A stretch of DNA of 53,324 nucleotides from an uncultured Bacilli bacterium (GTDB lineage: Bacteria > Bacillota_I > Bacilli_A > RF39 > UBA660), in the NCBI GenBank assembly GCA_934101445.1, contig CAKORQ010000001.1, positions 1-53,324 on the forward strand. Reading direction: 5' to 3'. The translations under genes were made by a program, and so were the position numbers. A model generated the notes under the pieces. That model was not told the origin of the DNA. It worked only from the letters and a program-made list of their open reading frames with translations, and did not search any database. This document shows, one piece after another, positions 16,999 to 24,989 of the stretch. Position 1 is the stretch's first letter, and every line of letters starts with the position of its first letter.

Positions 16999-18192
16999 TT
17001 ACCCTTTGGAAGAAGCGGTGGTTTTCAGATTCAGAATCTGAACAGCCTCCGGAAGGAGGAGCAATCCATCCACACGTTCCTTTGCCACAAAGCCTACCAT
17101 TCCATTTCCAGCAAACAGTTCATTCAGTGTCTTGAATGATCTGGCTCCACGGTCAGCAATGTTGTAATAAGAATAGTCACCAAAGGAAATCGCATTCTCC
17201 GGTGCATACGCAGAAGTACGAACCTTATACCCCGCAATCTGATCCGGTTCTCCTGCAACCAGAGAAGGCTGCCACAAATACTGACCGTTGTTGTCCTTCA
17301 GCTTACGAATCTGCGCAATAGTTTTATCATTCATAATGAAGGATGCACCCTTACGGTATGGTCTCTTCAACTTATAAATGAGGTCAAAGATATCATCTGC
17401 CTTAATATCTGCTGCCAAATTTCCTACTTTTGTCCCACCAGTCGTAGCATCAAAAACACCATAAGGTTTCCCCTTGCCATCCCCATTTAAGAAAGCATCT
17501 TCTTCGGCATTTGCAAGTGCCCTGCCAAACTGGGTAAGAATATATTTCTCCAAATCAAAAGCAGAATCATACAGGAGTTCTTCTGTTACCTTTATTGCTA
17601 CATGGAGTTTGTGGGAATCTACAAACTTCTGGTCGAAGGTAGCATCACCAAAAGTAAGGGCTCCGCCTTCCTCTACCCATAATGCGGCAGGTGTGGTAGC
17701 TGCGATATTGATTTTATGTTCTCCGGAAGTGGTAATCTTGGTAGCAAGGGCACGCATGATATTTTCTTCTTCCAGCACCTGGATCAGACGGTTATCATAC
17801 TCCACAGGTACAAGATATCCGCCATCGGCATCCACACCTTCCTGCAGGACATCCGATACTTTACGAAAATTGGTACGGAGTGCATCGACCATCGCATTCT
17901 TATAGGCTGCTCTTTCCCTGAACGGCTTTGCACTTTCCGTTTCCATCTGTGCATTCGGCTGCATGGTAATCGGTGTACTTGTTGCCTGTGCCAGTTTGTC
18001 ATCAATTGCCTGCTGACGGGCAAGACGCTCAATCTCTGCTGTCAGATTCTGAACATCTGCCTCCATTTTTTCATAAGTGGCTGCATCCTCTGCGGATACA
18101 AAACCATCTGCATTACGCTTTGCATCAAGAAAAGCTTTTGCTGTTTCCCATGCTTTTGCTCTCTTCTCTGTAAGTTCTAAAATCTTACTCAT
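16999..18192 (-). CDS. Major capsid protein, HK97 fold
   Basis: A 397-residue protein. Residues 1-100 form a charged coiled-coil delta domain (ETAKAFLDAKRNADGFVSAE, LTAEIERLARQQ) that acts as internal scaffold and is removed by the neighbouring protease. The mature part contains DGGYLVPVEYDNRLIQVLEE, AALWVEEGG, KVTEELLYDSAFDLE and AYAPENAISFGDYSYY, conserved in HK97-like capsids. AGGAGGATT precedes the ATG. Confidence 0.95.
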   Translation of the reverse strand: MSKILELTEKRAKAWETAKAFLDAKRNADGFVSAEDAATYEKMEADVQNLTAEIERLARQQAIDDKLAQATSTPITMQPNAQMETESAKPFRERAAYKNAMVDALRTNFRKVSDVLQEGVDADGGYLVPVEYDNRLIQVLEEENIMRALATKITTSGEHKINIAATTPAALWVEEGGALTFGDATFDQKFVDSHKLHVAIKVTEELLYDSAFDLEKYILTQFGRALANAEEDAFLNGDGKGKPYGVFDATTGGTKVGNLAADIKADDIFDLIYKLKRPYRKGASFIMNDKTIAQIRKLKDNNGQYLWQPSLVAGEPDQIAGYKVRTSAYAPENAISFGDYSYYNIADRGARSFKTLNELFAGNGMVGFVAKERVDGLLLLPEAVQILNLKTTASSKG

Positions 18193-18207
18193 GAAATAAT
18201 CCTCCTC

Positions 18208-18978
18208 TTAGTGGGATAAAAGACTGAGTCTCTTATCCAAATCTGTGATACGGACTCCCGCTTTTTCCGGTACCGTTTCGTTTACTTTTGCAATAAAGCT
18301 ATCTTCCACAGCCTTCCGGCTGAAAAGAACATCTGTCGAAGGATACACGTTCCCCAGCTTTTCAGGTATTGCATCCTTGGGGTTTTCGCCTTCTGTAGCG
18401 TCTGCTGTCTTATCAGATACAGAACTATCCTCAAACAGGATTTCATCCACAAAACCTAACTCCTTCGCTTTCTTGGCATTCATCCATGTTTCGTTTGCCA
18501 TAAGTTCAGAAATCTTTTTATGGGACAGCTTTGACTTGGCAGCATAAGCATTGATAATGGATTCCTTCACCTCATCCAACACATGAATGGCCTGTTCCAT
18601 ATCCCGTGTATTTCCGATAGCCATCATCATGGGGTCATGAATCATAAGCATTCCCACCGGACTGATGGTTACCTGATCCCCTGCCATTGCAATCACGGAT
18701 GCGGCCGAAGCAGCAAGTCCATCAATTTTTACTGTTACATTGCCCTTGTAATCACGGAGCATGTTATAAATCTGTGCTGCTGCAAATACATCTCCTCCCG
18801 GTGAGTTAATCCATACGGCAATATCCCCACTTCCACTTTCCAGTTCTTCCCTGAACATCTGTGGTGTGGTCTCATCTCCCCACCAGGTTTCATCAGAAAT
18901 TTCTCCCGACAAAAAAAGCGTCCTGGGTTCTCCCGGTACGCTCTCATCTCTGATCCAGTTCCAAAACTTTCGTTTCAT
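18208..18978 (-). CDS. ClpP-like prohead protease
   Basis: A 256-residue serine protease. Residues about 18-190 have the ClpP fold: AVWINSPGGDVFAAAQIYN, then GLAASAASVIAMAG with the presumed serine, and MLMIHDPMMMAIG with the histidine. The C-terminal 60 residues are a variable tail. It lies between portal and capsid genes and cleaves the scaffold part of the capsid protein. Confidence 0.94.
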   Translation of the reverse strand: MKRKFWNWIRDESVPGEPRTLFLSGEISDETWWGDETTPQMFREELESGSGDIAVWINSPGGDVFAAAQIYNMLRDYKGNVTVKIDGLAASAASVIAMAGDQVTISPVGMLMIHDPMMMAIGNTRDMEQAIHVLDEVKESIINAYAAKSKLSHKKISELMANETWMNAKKAKELGFVDEILFEDSSVSDKTADATEGENPKDAIPEKLGNVYPSTDVLFSRKAVEDSFIAKVNETVPEKAGVRITDLDKRLSLLSH

Positions 18979-20270
18979 GACTTTCCTCGCTTTCTACTAT
19001 TTGGTTTTTCCTGCTGATTTTCTGCATCTGTATTTTTATCCGCAAATATGCCTGCATCTCTCAGTCTGCATAAAGCGCCATTCACCAGATACAGATTTCC
19101 ACCTTCCTCATCCGGGATGGGGTTCAAATCTTCCAGTTCCCGGACATCATTGGGTGACATGAATCCGTTCTGCAGTCCTATGGAATAACCTTCCATTCTG
19201 GATTTGTAATCTCCACGAAGAAGTCCATCCACATTCAGCTTCACAAAATACGTTCCTTTTTCTCCCGGTAAAAACAATGCCTTCTGCAGGGACTGTTCCC
19301 ATCGGATTACCCACGGATCAAGCGTATATTTTACAAATTCCAACGACTGCTGCTCAATGTTATTAAAGCTGCTCTTATCCAAATCTCCTATCATATGTGG
19401 GGGAATCCGATAAAGCCTTGCTATTTCATTTAGCTGAAACTTCCTTGTTTCCAGAAACTGTGCTTCTTCCGGTGGAATACCAATCTGCTGGTATTTCATA
19501 CCTTCTTCCAATACAGCAATCTTGTGGGCATTGTTGCTGCCACGGTACACCTCGTTCCATGACTCCCGTACCCTTGCAGGGTCTTTTAAGACTCCGGGAT
19601 GTTCCAGAACGCCACCAGGATTTGCTCCATTTGCAAAAAAGGAGGCTCCATATTCCTCACAGGCAAGCGTCATCCCCACAGCATTTTTTGCCATTGCAAT
19701 CGGAGAGAAACCTTTCAGTCCATTAAACCCCAGTGCCGGAATATGCAATACTTCCTCTGGCTTTAAGATGTAGTCCTTGGTTTCTTTTAAATAAGGATTC
19801 TCGTCACTCTGTCTGGAATAGGTGTAATACAGATTGCCACGTTCATCCCGGTCTACTTCCATACGATTAGGGAGCAGAGGATACAGGGCAATCACCCTTC
19901 CTGCTCCATCCCTTATAATCTGTGCATAGGCATTCCCCCAAATCAAAAGATGGCTCATCATGGTTTCACGAAACACAAAGGATGTCATCTCCGGATTGGG
20001 TTCATCATGCAGAATTCTATATAGGGGATGATCTGTTACCATCGTCTTGCCACCATTTTCATCATATTTATACACATGAAGCGGCAGTGAGGCTATTGCC
20101 TCAGACAGTATTCTCACACAGGCATACACGGCTGTGGTCTGCATGGCTGACCGTTCATTGACCGCTTTCCCGGAAGAAGTTCTGCCAAACAAAAAAGACG
20201 GTCCCCCGCCTACTGTATTCACAGGCTTATCCCTCGCCTGTGAAAATCCAAAGAATTCTCTGATCCCCAT
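18975..20270 (-). CDS. Portal protein, HK97 family
   Basis: A 431-residue protein: AVYACVRILSEAIASLPLHV near 47-66, HPLYRILHDEPNPEMTSFVF, WGNAYAQIIRDG and IARLYRIPPHMIGDLDKSSF are conserved in HK97-type portals. The dodecameric ring is the DNA entry point and docking site for the terminase and connectors. TAGGAGAAATTT precedes the ATG. Confidence 0.95.
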   Translation of the reverse strand: MGIREFFGFSQARDKPVNTVGGGPSFLFGRTSSGKAVNERSAMQTTAVYACVRILSEAIASLPLHVYKYDENGGKTMVTDHPLYRILHDEPNPEMTSFVFRETMMSHLLIWGNAYAQIIRDGAGRVIALYPLLPNRMEVDRDERGNLYYTYSRQSDENPYLKETKDYILKPEEVLHIPALGFNGLKGFSPIAMAKNAVGMTLACEEYGASFFANGANPGGVLEHPGVLKDPARVRESWNEVYRGSNNAHKIAVLEEGMKYQQIGIPPEEAQFLETRKFQLNEIARLYRIPPHMIGDLDKSSFNNIEQQSLEFVKYTLDPWVIRWEQSLQKALFLPGEKGTYFVKLNVDGLLRGDYKSRMEGYSIGLQNGFMSPNDVRELEDLNPIPDEEGGNLYLVNGALCRLRDAGIFADKNTDAENQQEKPNSRKRGKS

Positions 20271-20282
20271 AAATTTCTCCTA

Positions 20283-20348
20283 TTATCTTTCCATACTGTT
20301 AAGGGCTTCCCGGATTAACAGGAAGCCCAATATCGAAACAAATATCAT
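20283..20348 (-). CDS. 21-residue hydrophobic microprotein
   Basis: ATG follows GGGAGAAGAAA and encodes a peptide with one membrane-like stretch (MIFVSILGFLLIREALNSM). It fills the gap between terL and portal and ends 12 bases before the portal start, with the next ribosome site directly after its stop. Too short for family assignment. Function unknown, possibly a membrane microprotein. Confidence 0.55.
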   Translation of the reverse strand: MIFVSILGFLLIREALNSMER

Positions 20349-20366
20349 TTTCTTCTCCCAGATATC

Positions 20367-21968
20367 TTAAAAGACAAACAAACCTCTGGAGTCGTACACG
20401 CTTTCTGTGGAAACATTTTCGCACCGGATAGCACGGTCAAGTGCCATGATGGTTGCCACTGCTCCATCAATCTTCTCCGTGGATTTTTCCTTATCCGGTT
20501 TCACATTTCCCGCCGGGTCTGTCCGAACGAAAATATTATCCATATTCCAACGCAGTACTGGATGCCCTCCATGTGCAATCCGCTGTTCCAACGTCAGTTT
20601 CATCAATTCCTTCGTTGGTGGTGACATGGATGCAAAGCCCTGTCCAAAGGGAACTACCGTAAATCCCATACCTTCCAGATTCTGTACCATCTGGACTGCT
20701 CCCCACCTATCAAATGCTATTTCTTTTATCTGAAAACGCTCTCCCAGCTTTTCGATAAACTTTTCAATAAATCCATAATGCACCACGTTTCCTTCCGTAG
20801 TCATGATTTTCCCCTGTTTTTCCCACAAGTCATATGGGACATGATCCCTGCGAACCCTGAGCGAAAGGGTCTCTTCCGGTATCCAATAATATGGCAGTAC
20901 CTCATATTTCCCCTCTGCCTCTTCCGGTGGAAATACCAGTACAAAAGCGGTAAGGTCTGTAGTACTTGATAAATCCAGACCTCCATAGCAGATTCGTCCT
21001 TCCAATTCCCTCTCATCCACAGGAAAAGCACAGGCATCCCATTTAATCATAGGCATCCATCTAGTGGACTGTTTTACCCACTGATTCAGTCGGAGCTGCC
21101 GGAAAGAGTTTTCCTCGCTTGGGGTCTGCTTTGCAGATTCGCAGGCAGCTTTTACCTTATCCAGTCCAATCGTGATCCCAAGACTGGGATTCGCCTTTTC
21201 CCACACTTTAGGGTCTGTCCAGTCATCTTCTTCCGATGCTCCATAAATTACCGGATAAAAAGTAGCGTCTATCTTTCTGCCTTCGATGATATCCACTGCC
21301 TTCTGATGCAATTCATAACAAATGGAATTCGTATCATTTCCCGCTGTAGTTATAATAAAATGTAGTGGGTTTTTTCTTGCATCTGATGTTCCCTTAGTCA
21401 TCATGTCAAAAAACTTTCTGTCCTTTTGCACCCATAATTCATCAAAAATAAGAGCACTGACATTGATTCCCGATTTTCCGGCTACCTCAGCTGACAAGGC
21501 TTTATACGTGCTGTTGGTCGGAATATAATGAATGGTCTTTCTGCTTGGGCGGATATCGCACCTACTACTTAATGCCGGACAGAGACGCACCATATCACAG
21601 GCTACATCAAATACCAACGAACTCTGGTCACGATCTGCAGCACAGCCGTATACCTCTGCTCTCTGCTCCCCATCTGCACATAACATATATAATGCGATTG
21701 CCGCTGCAAGTTCCGACTTTCCACATTTTTTTGGAACTTCAATATAAACGGTAGTAAACTGTCTATACCCATCAGGCTTTAATATTCCAAATACATCCCG
21801 AATAATCTTTTCCTGCCAGTCGATTAATTCAAACGGCTTCTTATAAAATTCTCCTTTGGTATGCTTTAACTGCTCTATGAAAGAGACCACATAGTCTGCT
21901 TCCTCTTTATCATAATGGGAGGTTTTTGCCATGAACTTTGTCGGTGTATATTTTTTCAGTCTCCGCAA
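20367..21968 (-). CDS. Terminase large subunit
   Basis: A 533-residue packaging motor with a TTG start after GGAGAGA. The ATPase domain has a deviant Walker A (EVPKKCGKSELAAAIAL, near 84-100) and Walker B (VSALIFDELWVQ). The nuclease domain contains ICYGGLDLSSTTDLTAFVLV with the metal-binding aspartate, FDRWGA and KIDGAVATIMALDRA near the C-terminus. This is the HK97/P27-associated Terminase_1 type, which cuts concatemers and pumps DNA through the portal. A terminator lies just upstream. Confidence 0.95.
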   Translation of the reverse strand: MRRLKKYTPTKFMAKTSHYDKEEADYVVSFIEQLKHTKGEFYKKPFELIDWQEKIIRDVFGILKPDGYRQFTTVYIEVPKKCGKSELAAAIALYMLCADGEQRAEVYGCAADRDQSSLVFDVACDMVRLCPALSSRCDIRPSRKTIHYIPTNSTYKALSAEVAGKSGINVSALIFDELWVQKDRKFFDMMTKGTSDARKNPLHFIITTAGNDTNSICYELHQKAVDIIEGRKIDATFYPVIYGASEEDDWTDPKVWEKANPSLGITIGLDKVKAACESAKQTPSEENSFRQLRLNQWVKQSTRWMPMIKWDACAFPVDERELEGRICYGGLDLSSTTDLTAFVLVFPPEEAEGKYEVLPYYWIPEETLSLRVRRDHVPYDLWEKQGKIMTTEGNVVHYGFIEKFIEKLGERFQIKEIAFDRWGAVQMVQNLEGMGFTVVPFGQGFASMSPPTKELMKLTLEQRIAHGGHPVLRWNMDNIFVRTDPAGNVKPDKEKSTEKIDGAVATIMALDRAIRCENVSTESVYDSRGLFVF

Positions 21969-21992
21969 ATGACTCTCTCCTTTAACTCCACG

Positions 21993-22014
21993 AAAAAAGG
22001 ACTCTTAAGAGTCC
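21993..22014 (-). terminator. Terminator between the modification genes and terL
   Basis: On the minus strand GGACTC-TTAA-GAGTCC is followed by six T. It lies 25 bases upstream of the terL start, so transcripts of the terS-amidoligase region should stop here unless antiterminated. Confidence 0.82.
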
Positions 22015-22027
22015 TCCTTCTGTATAT

Positions 22028-22231
22028 TTACCTTTGCGTGTACCGATGAATGGCATTCAGAATCTGTTGCTGTTCCTCGGCATCCACTCCGATGCTGCAA
22101 AGAGCCTCTCTTGTCCCACAGTCGGGACAAATCTGCGTCTTTCCATCCACTCTTGAAAGTGCCGGAGCATCATGGTATCTCTGCCCACAAATGGGGCAGA
22201 GTCTAATATGTCCATTTTTTCTACTTTTCAT
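22028..22231 (-). CDS. Zinc-ribbon protein
   Basis: A 67-residue protein (start MKSRKNGHIRLCPICGQRYH, 11 bases inside the upstream gene). Two CxxC pairs, CPICG and CPDCG, 25 residues apart, form a zinc ribbon. The C-terminus is acidic and helical (DAEEQQQILNAIHRYTQR). It could bind nucleic acid or a protein partner. Function unknown. Confidence 0.78.
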   Translation of the reverse strand: MKSRKNGHIRLCPICGQRYHDAPALSRVDGKTQICPDCGTREALCSIGVDAEEQQQILNAIHRYTQR

Positions 22232-22691
22232 GGCATATCCTCCGGCTTTTTTCAATAGCATCGTACAAAATATTTTCATCAAACTGAAAAGTTTCATATC
22301 CTTCAAGGCAGGTATGGACATAAGATGGGCTTGGCATTCCTATCTGCCTGTCCTCATGCATGATGTATACATATACCTTTCGTTTCCTGACCTTTCCGGT
22401 CTTGATTCCGGTAATCGGCAGTATCATTTCTGCCTTATAATAAAAGACCGGACACCCTTCATATCGATCAAGGGCATGCTCATCTGCGTCCGTAGTTTCC
22501 CATACAGCAACTGGAACACAAGAACCTTCTTTTGGTTCTATAGTAAGGTAAGAACCTGTTTTGCTGCCCTTAAAAAGCAGTTCATAGTCTGGCACGACCG
22601 ATGTTCCAATAATTCTCGCCTGTGGGCAGCGTACCTTCATCTGCCTGATGTTTAGGTTGCTCCCATAAGCAATATAATATCTTTTCTGCAT
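22221..22691 (-). CDS. Gamma-glutamylcyclotransferase (AIG2-like) family protein
   Basis: A 156-residue protein with the YGSNL substrate loop (residues 9-13) and the presumed catalytic glutamate in ALDRYEGCPVFYY (E78). The family releases 5-oxoproline from gamma-glutamyl amides or trims gamma-glutamylamine links. It lies next to an amidoligase gene. Such pairs have been predicted to make and unmake glutamyl amide bonds. The substrate here is unknown, possibly a peptide, cell wall or protein tag. Confidence 0.88.
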   Translation of the reverse strand: MQKRYYIAYGSNLNIRQMKVRCPQARIIGTSVVPDYELLFKGSKTGSYLTIEPKEGSCVPVAVWETTDADEHALDRYEGCPVFYYKAEMILPITGIKTGKVRKRKVYVYIMHEDRQIGMPSPSYVHTCLEGYETFQFDENILYDAIEKSRRICHEK

Positions 22692-22773
22692 TCTGCATCC
22701 ATCCTTTCCGAAGGAAATACCCTTCTACCACCTTAAGACCGCCAAGGCGGTCAATTGATAAAGTGGCAGGAGG

Positions 22774-23718
22774 CTATTCCCTTGCTGTGCGGAATGCCGT
22801 ATCTCCTGTAAGTCGTTTCGTAAGGATGTCCCTTGCTGTTTTGAATTCATCCCCGATAAATCCGAGTCGGAGGAGCCATGTTCTCATTGCGTATTTTGGA
22901 TTTTCATTCTGCTGCGGTTTAGGACTTGCCGTTCTTATTTCCTTTGCCATCTGGCTGAGTGCGAGGCAAAGCTGAATGTATGCCTTAAGCTGTCCGGCAT
23001 GAAGTCCGTTTTTCTTTCCCTCTGCCGGAGCGTCAAATTGAAAAAGTCTGAACTCGATGGTTCCCTTTGTAAAAGTAGCATGGTAATTCAGCATATGGTA
23101 CCGGCTGTCATTGTAATGCTGTGACCTGCCGTAGTTGCAATTCTGACTTCCATACCAGATGTCTGCCAATGCTGACATGGTCTTTGGCTTTTTCTTGTTA
23201 AGATTCTCAAGAAATCTTGGATCAACTGTCCTGCAATATCTGTTCATTCTTCCTCTGTCAAGGTTTAGGGCATCTGCTATAAGGCTTTCGTGGCTTGCCA
23301 TAATGTTTGCAAGGTTTCTCATGGTCTGTGGTGTATGCCCTTTGGCTCCAATGTGAATGTGTACCCCGCAGCCCCTTGTTGCATCACTCTTTGCCCCTGC
23401 GTGTCTTAACTGCCTTACAAGTTCCTGTAAAATTTCTATGTCGGTGTAGGTAAGGATTGGTGTCACCAGCTCACATTTTTCGCTATCGCATCCGGCAATG
23501 CTTACATCCTTTTGGAATTTCCATTCCCTGCCCTGTGCATCCCATGCTGACCAAGTGTAATACCCGTTCCTTCCAGCTGTATTACCATATCTTTCTGTTC
23601 CGAAGAATCCTGCTGCCAGTTTTGCAGCCTTTTCTCTGGTAATGCTGTTCATTTCAATCTCAACCCCAATGGTCTGCTTTTTCATTTCTTCAATCTGTCT
23701 TGTAGTTTTCTCGTTCAT
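22774..23718 (-). CDS. Amidoligase family protein (ATP-dependent COOH-NH2 ligase)
   Basis: A 314-residue protein. The start MNEKTTRQIEEMKK follows AAAGGAG. GVEIEMNS (about 18-25), CELVTPILTY, RGCGVHIHIGAKG and KGTIEFRLFQF match the amidoligase fold related to glutamine synthetase, with acidic residues and HxH as metal and ATP ligands. Such enzymes join a carboxyl group to an amine. The last 50 residues (ENPKYAMRTWLLRLGFIGDE) recur in the protein encoded at 24238-24921. The leader shares a 15-base sequence with that gene. It may modify peptides, peptidoglycan or virion proteins with the cyclotransferase. Confidence 0.87.
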   Translation of the reverse strand: MNEKTTRQIEEMKKQTIGVEIEMNSITREKAAKLAAGFFGTERYGNTAGRNGYYTWSAWDAQGREWKFQKDVSIAGCDSEKCELVTPILTYTDIEILQELVRQLRHAGAKSDATRGCGVHIHIGAKGHTPQTMRNLANIMASHESLIADALNLDRGRMNRYCRTVDPRFLENLNKKKPKTMSALADIWYGSQNCNYGRSQHYNDSRYHMLNYHATFTKGTIEFRLFQFDAPAEGKKNGLHAGQLKAYIQLCLALSQMAKEIRTASPKPQQNENPKYAMRTWLLRLGFIGDEFKTARDILTKRLTGDTAFRTARE

Positions 23719-23754
23719 GGTATGTACTCCTTTTTGGTTGTTTTCCTTTCGGTA

Positions 23755-23769
23755 GTACATATATCACTC
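23755..23769 (-). repeat. 15-base leader repeat, copy 1 (amidoligase)
   Basis: On the minus strand GAGTGATATATGTAC lies 37 bases before the amidoligase ATG. The same 15 bases precede the related gene near 24.9 kb. Further upstream an 11-bp stem (AAAGATACACA with TGTGTATCTTT) could form. Confidence 0.8.
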
Positions 23770-23842
23770 TAAAGCGCACTTATTGGAATACCGCTACTGG
23801 ACAAAGATACACAGCTTTTATTGTGTATCTTTTACCAGAAAA

Positions 23843-24238
23843 TCATTTTTCCCCATCTGTGCAGACATTTTTCTCAGAAACCAGTTCTGCTACAATCTTG
23901 GCATATCGTTCCTGCTCACTTCCCTCACAGGCGGACATTGCTTTTGTAAAGAATTCCAGCGCTTCTTTCCGGTTGTCCCACTGCTTTTCCTCTCCATAGC
24001 ATTTCACTATGACGGTATCCAGCTTCTTACAGGAGTCTTCTCCATAAACAACCCCAAGGCTTACATGATTATCCCACCTTACATGAATAGTTCCTGTATC
24101 ATCCACATCCTTGACCGTTCCTCTGGTTCCCGGCTCAATTTCCCGATAAGGGTCATCCATCGAAATAAGTTCCACCCTGTCTCCCGGTCGGTACTCATTT
24201 TTTATCTGCTCTACTATTTTTCTTGAAGGAAAGAACAT
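23843..24238 (-). CDS. DUF4314-type small protein
   Basis: A 131-residue protein. The first 75 residues (YRPGDRVELISMDDPYREIE, GTRGTVKDVDDTGTIHVRWD) match the SH3-like DUF4314 domain common in clostridial mobile elements. The rest is an acidic helix (ALEFFTKAMSACEGSEQERY). Its start overlaps the stop of the upstream gene as TAATG, so the two are coupled. Function unknown; a small beta-barrel could recognise a protein or nucleic acid partner. Confidence 0.75.
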   Translation of the reverse strand: MFFPSRKIVEQIKNEYRPGDRVELISMDDPYREIEPGTRGTVKDVDDTGTIHVRWDNHVSLGVVYGEDSCKKLDTVIVKCYGEEKQWDNRKEALEFFTKAMSACEGSEQERYAKIVAELVSEKNVCTDGEK

Positions 24239-24921
24239 TACTGCTTACCCCCTTTCCTTGTCCCTGCCTTAAATGCTGATGAACCACTCAATTTGGAAAG
24301 CAGTAGCTTTCTGTCGGCTTTGTACTCATCCCCGATAAATCCAAGTCTTAAAAGAAAGCATCGGAATGAGTATTTCTCATTTTCGTTTTCTTTCGGTTTG
24401 GCTGTAATTCTTTTCTGTTTCATTGTCATTTCACAGATTGCTGCAATAAACTTCGTGTAGGTCATTGTTTCTTCCGGTGTGGTCTTTGAAAACCAAGGGA
24501 ATGAAATGGAATCCTCATTCATTTCAAATCGCAAATCTGCAATTCCAAGGGCATCCTTTATCAGATTGCCCTTTGCCTCAAGCAGGCTTGTAAGATTTTC
24601 CACATTAACCTTGGTAAATGGAATGGTAACTGTAAGTTCCACCAAATCCTCCGTTTCTGTTTCCTCTGTGTTTCTGTTTTCTTCCCATTCTGCAGGAGTG
24701 ATTCCCGTTGCCATAACGCAGGCATCAATGATTGGTGCAACCTCATCAAGGTCATCGAAATCTCCGAATTCAAGTTCTCCATTTCTGCCTACTGTGTAAT
24801 TTCCAATCTCATATGTGCAGGATGGAACTCCAAGGTATCTTGCCTTCCCTCCTATTTCCTTTTCAATGGCTGTAACCATTGCTTTCCGGCTTTCGCCTTT
24901 CACATTAAAATGTAGTACCAT
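24238..24921 (-). CDS. Amidoligase-associated protein sharing the amidoligase C-terminal module
   Basis: A 227-residue protein, ATG after GGGAGG. The N-terminal 100 residues (MVLHFNVKGESRKAMVTAIE, YEIGNYTVGRNGELEF) lack amidoligase motifs. The C-terminus, NENEKYSFRCFLLRLGFIGD and onward to GSSAFKAG, aligns with the amidoligase C-terminus (NENPKYAMRTWLLRLGFIGD...GDTAFRTA). Similar proteins in clostridial elements carry an uninformative virulence-related label. I infer a partner or substrate adaptor of the amidoligase through the common module. Confidence 0.72.
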   Translation of the reverse strand: MVLHFNVKGESRKAMVTAIEKEIGGKARYLGVPSCTYEIGNYTVGRNGELEFGDFDDLDEVAPIIDACVMATGITPAEWEENRNTEETETEDLVELTVTIPFTKVNVENLTSLLEAKGNLIKDALGIADLRFEMNEDSISFPWFSKTTPEETMTYTKFIAAICEMTMKQKRITAKPKENENEKYSFRCFLLRLGFIGDEYKADRKLLLSKLSGSSAFKAGTRKGGKQ

Positions 24922-24948
24922 GCTATGTACCTCCCTTTCTTTTGGTAT

Positions 24949-24963
24949 GTACATATATCACTC
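24949..24963 (-). repeat. 15-base leader repeat, copy 2
   Basis: GAGTGATATATGTAC on the minus strand, 28 bases before the ATG of the amidoligase-associated gene, identical to the copy before the amidoligase. The flanking ribosome sites (AGGAGTACATACC and GGAGGTACATAGC) are also alike. Confidence 0.8.
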
Positions 24964-24989
24964 GTACTGCATAAAATAGCAAGCTAATT

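Noticed and set aside
22734..22755. GACCGCC-TT... palindrome (GACCGCCTTGGCGGTC) as terminator between amidoligase and cyclotransferase genes
   Set aside because: The stem is good but there is no T tract on the minus strand; it may be a processing or binding site.
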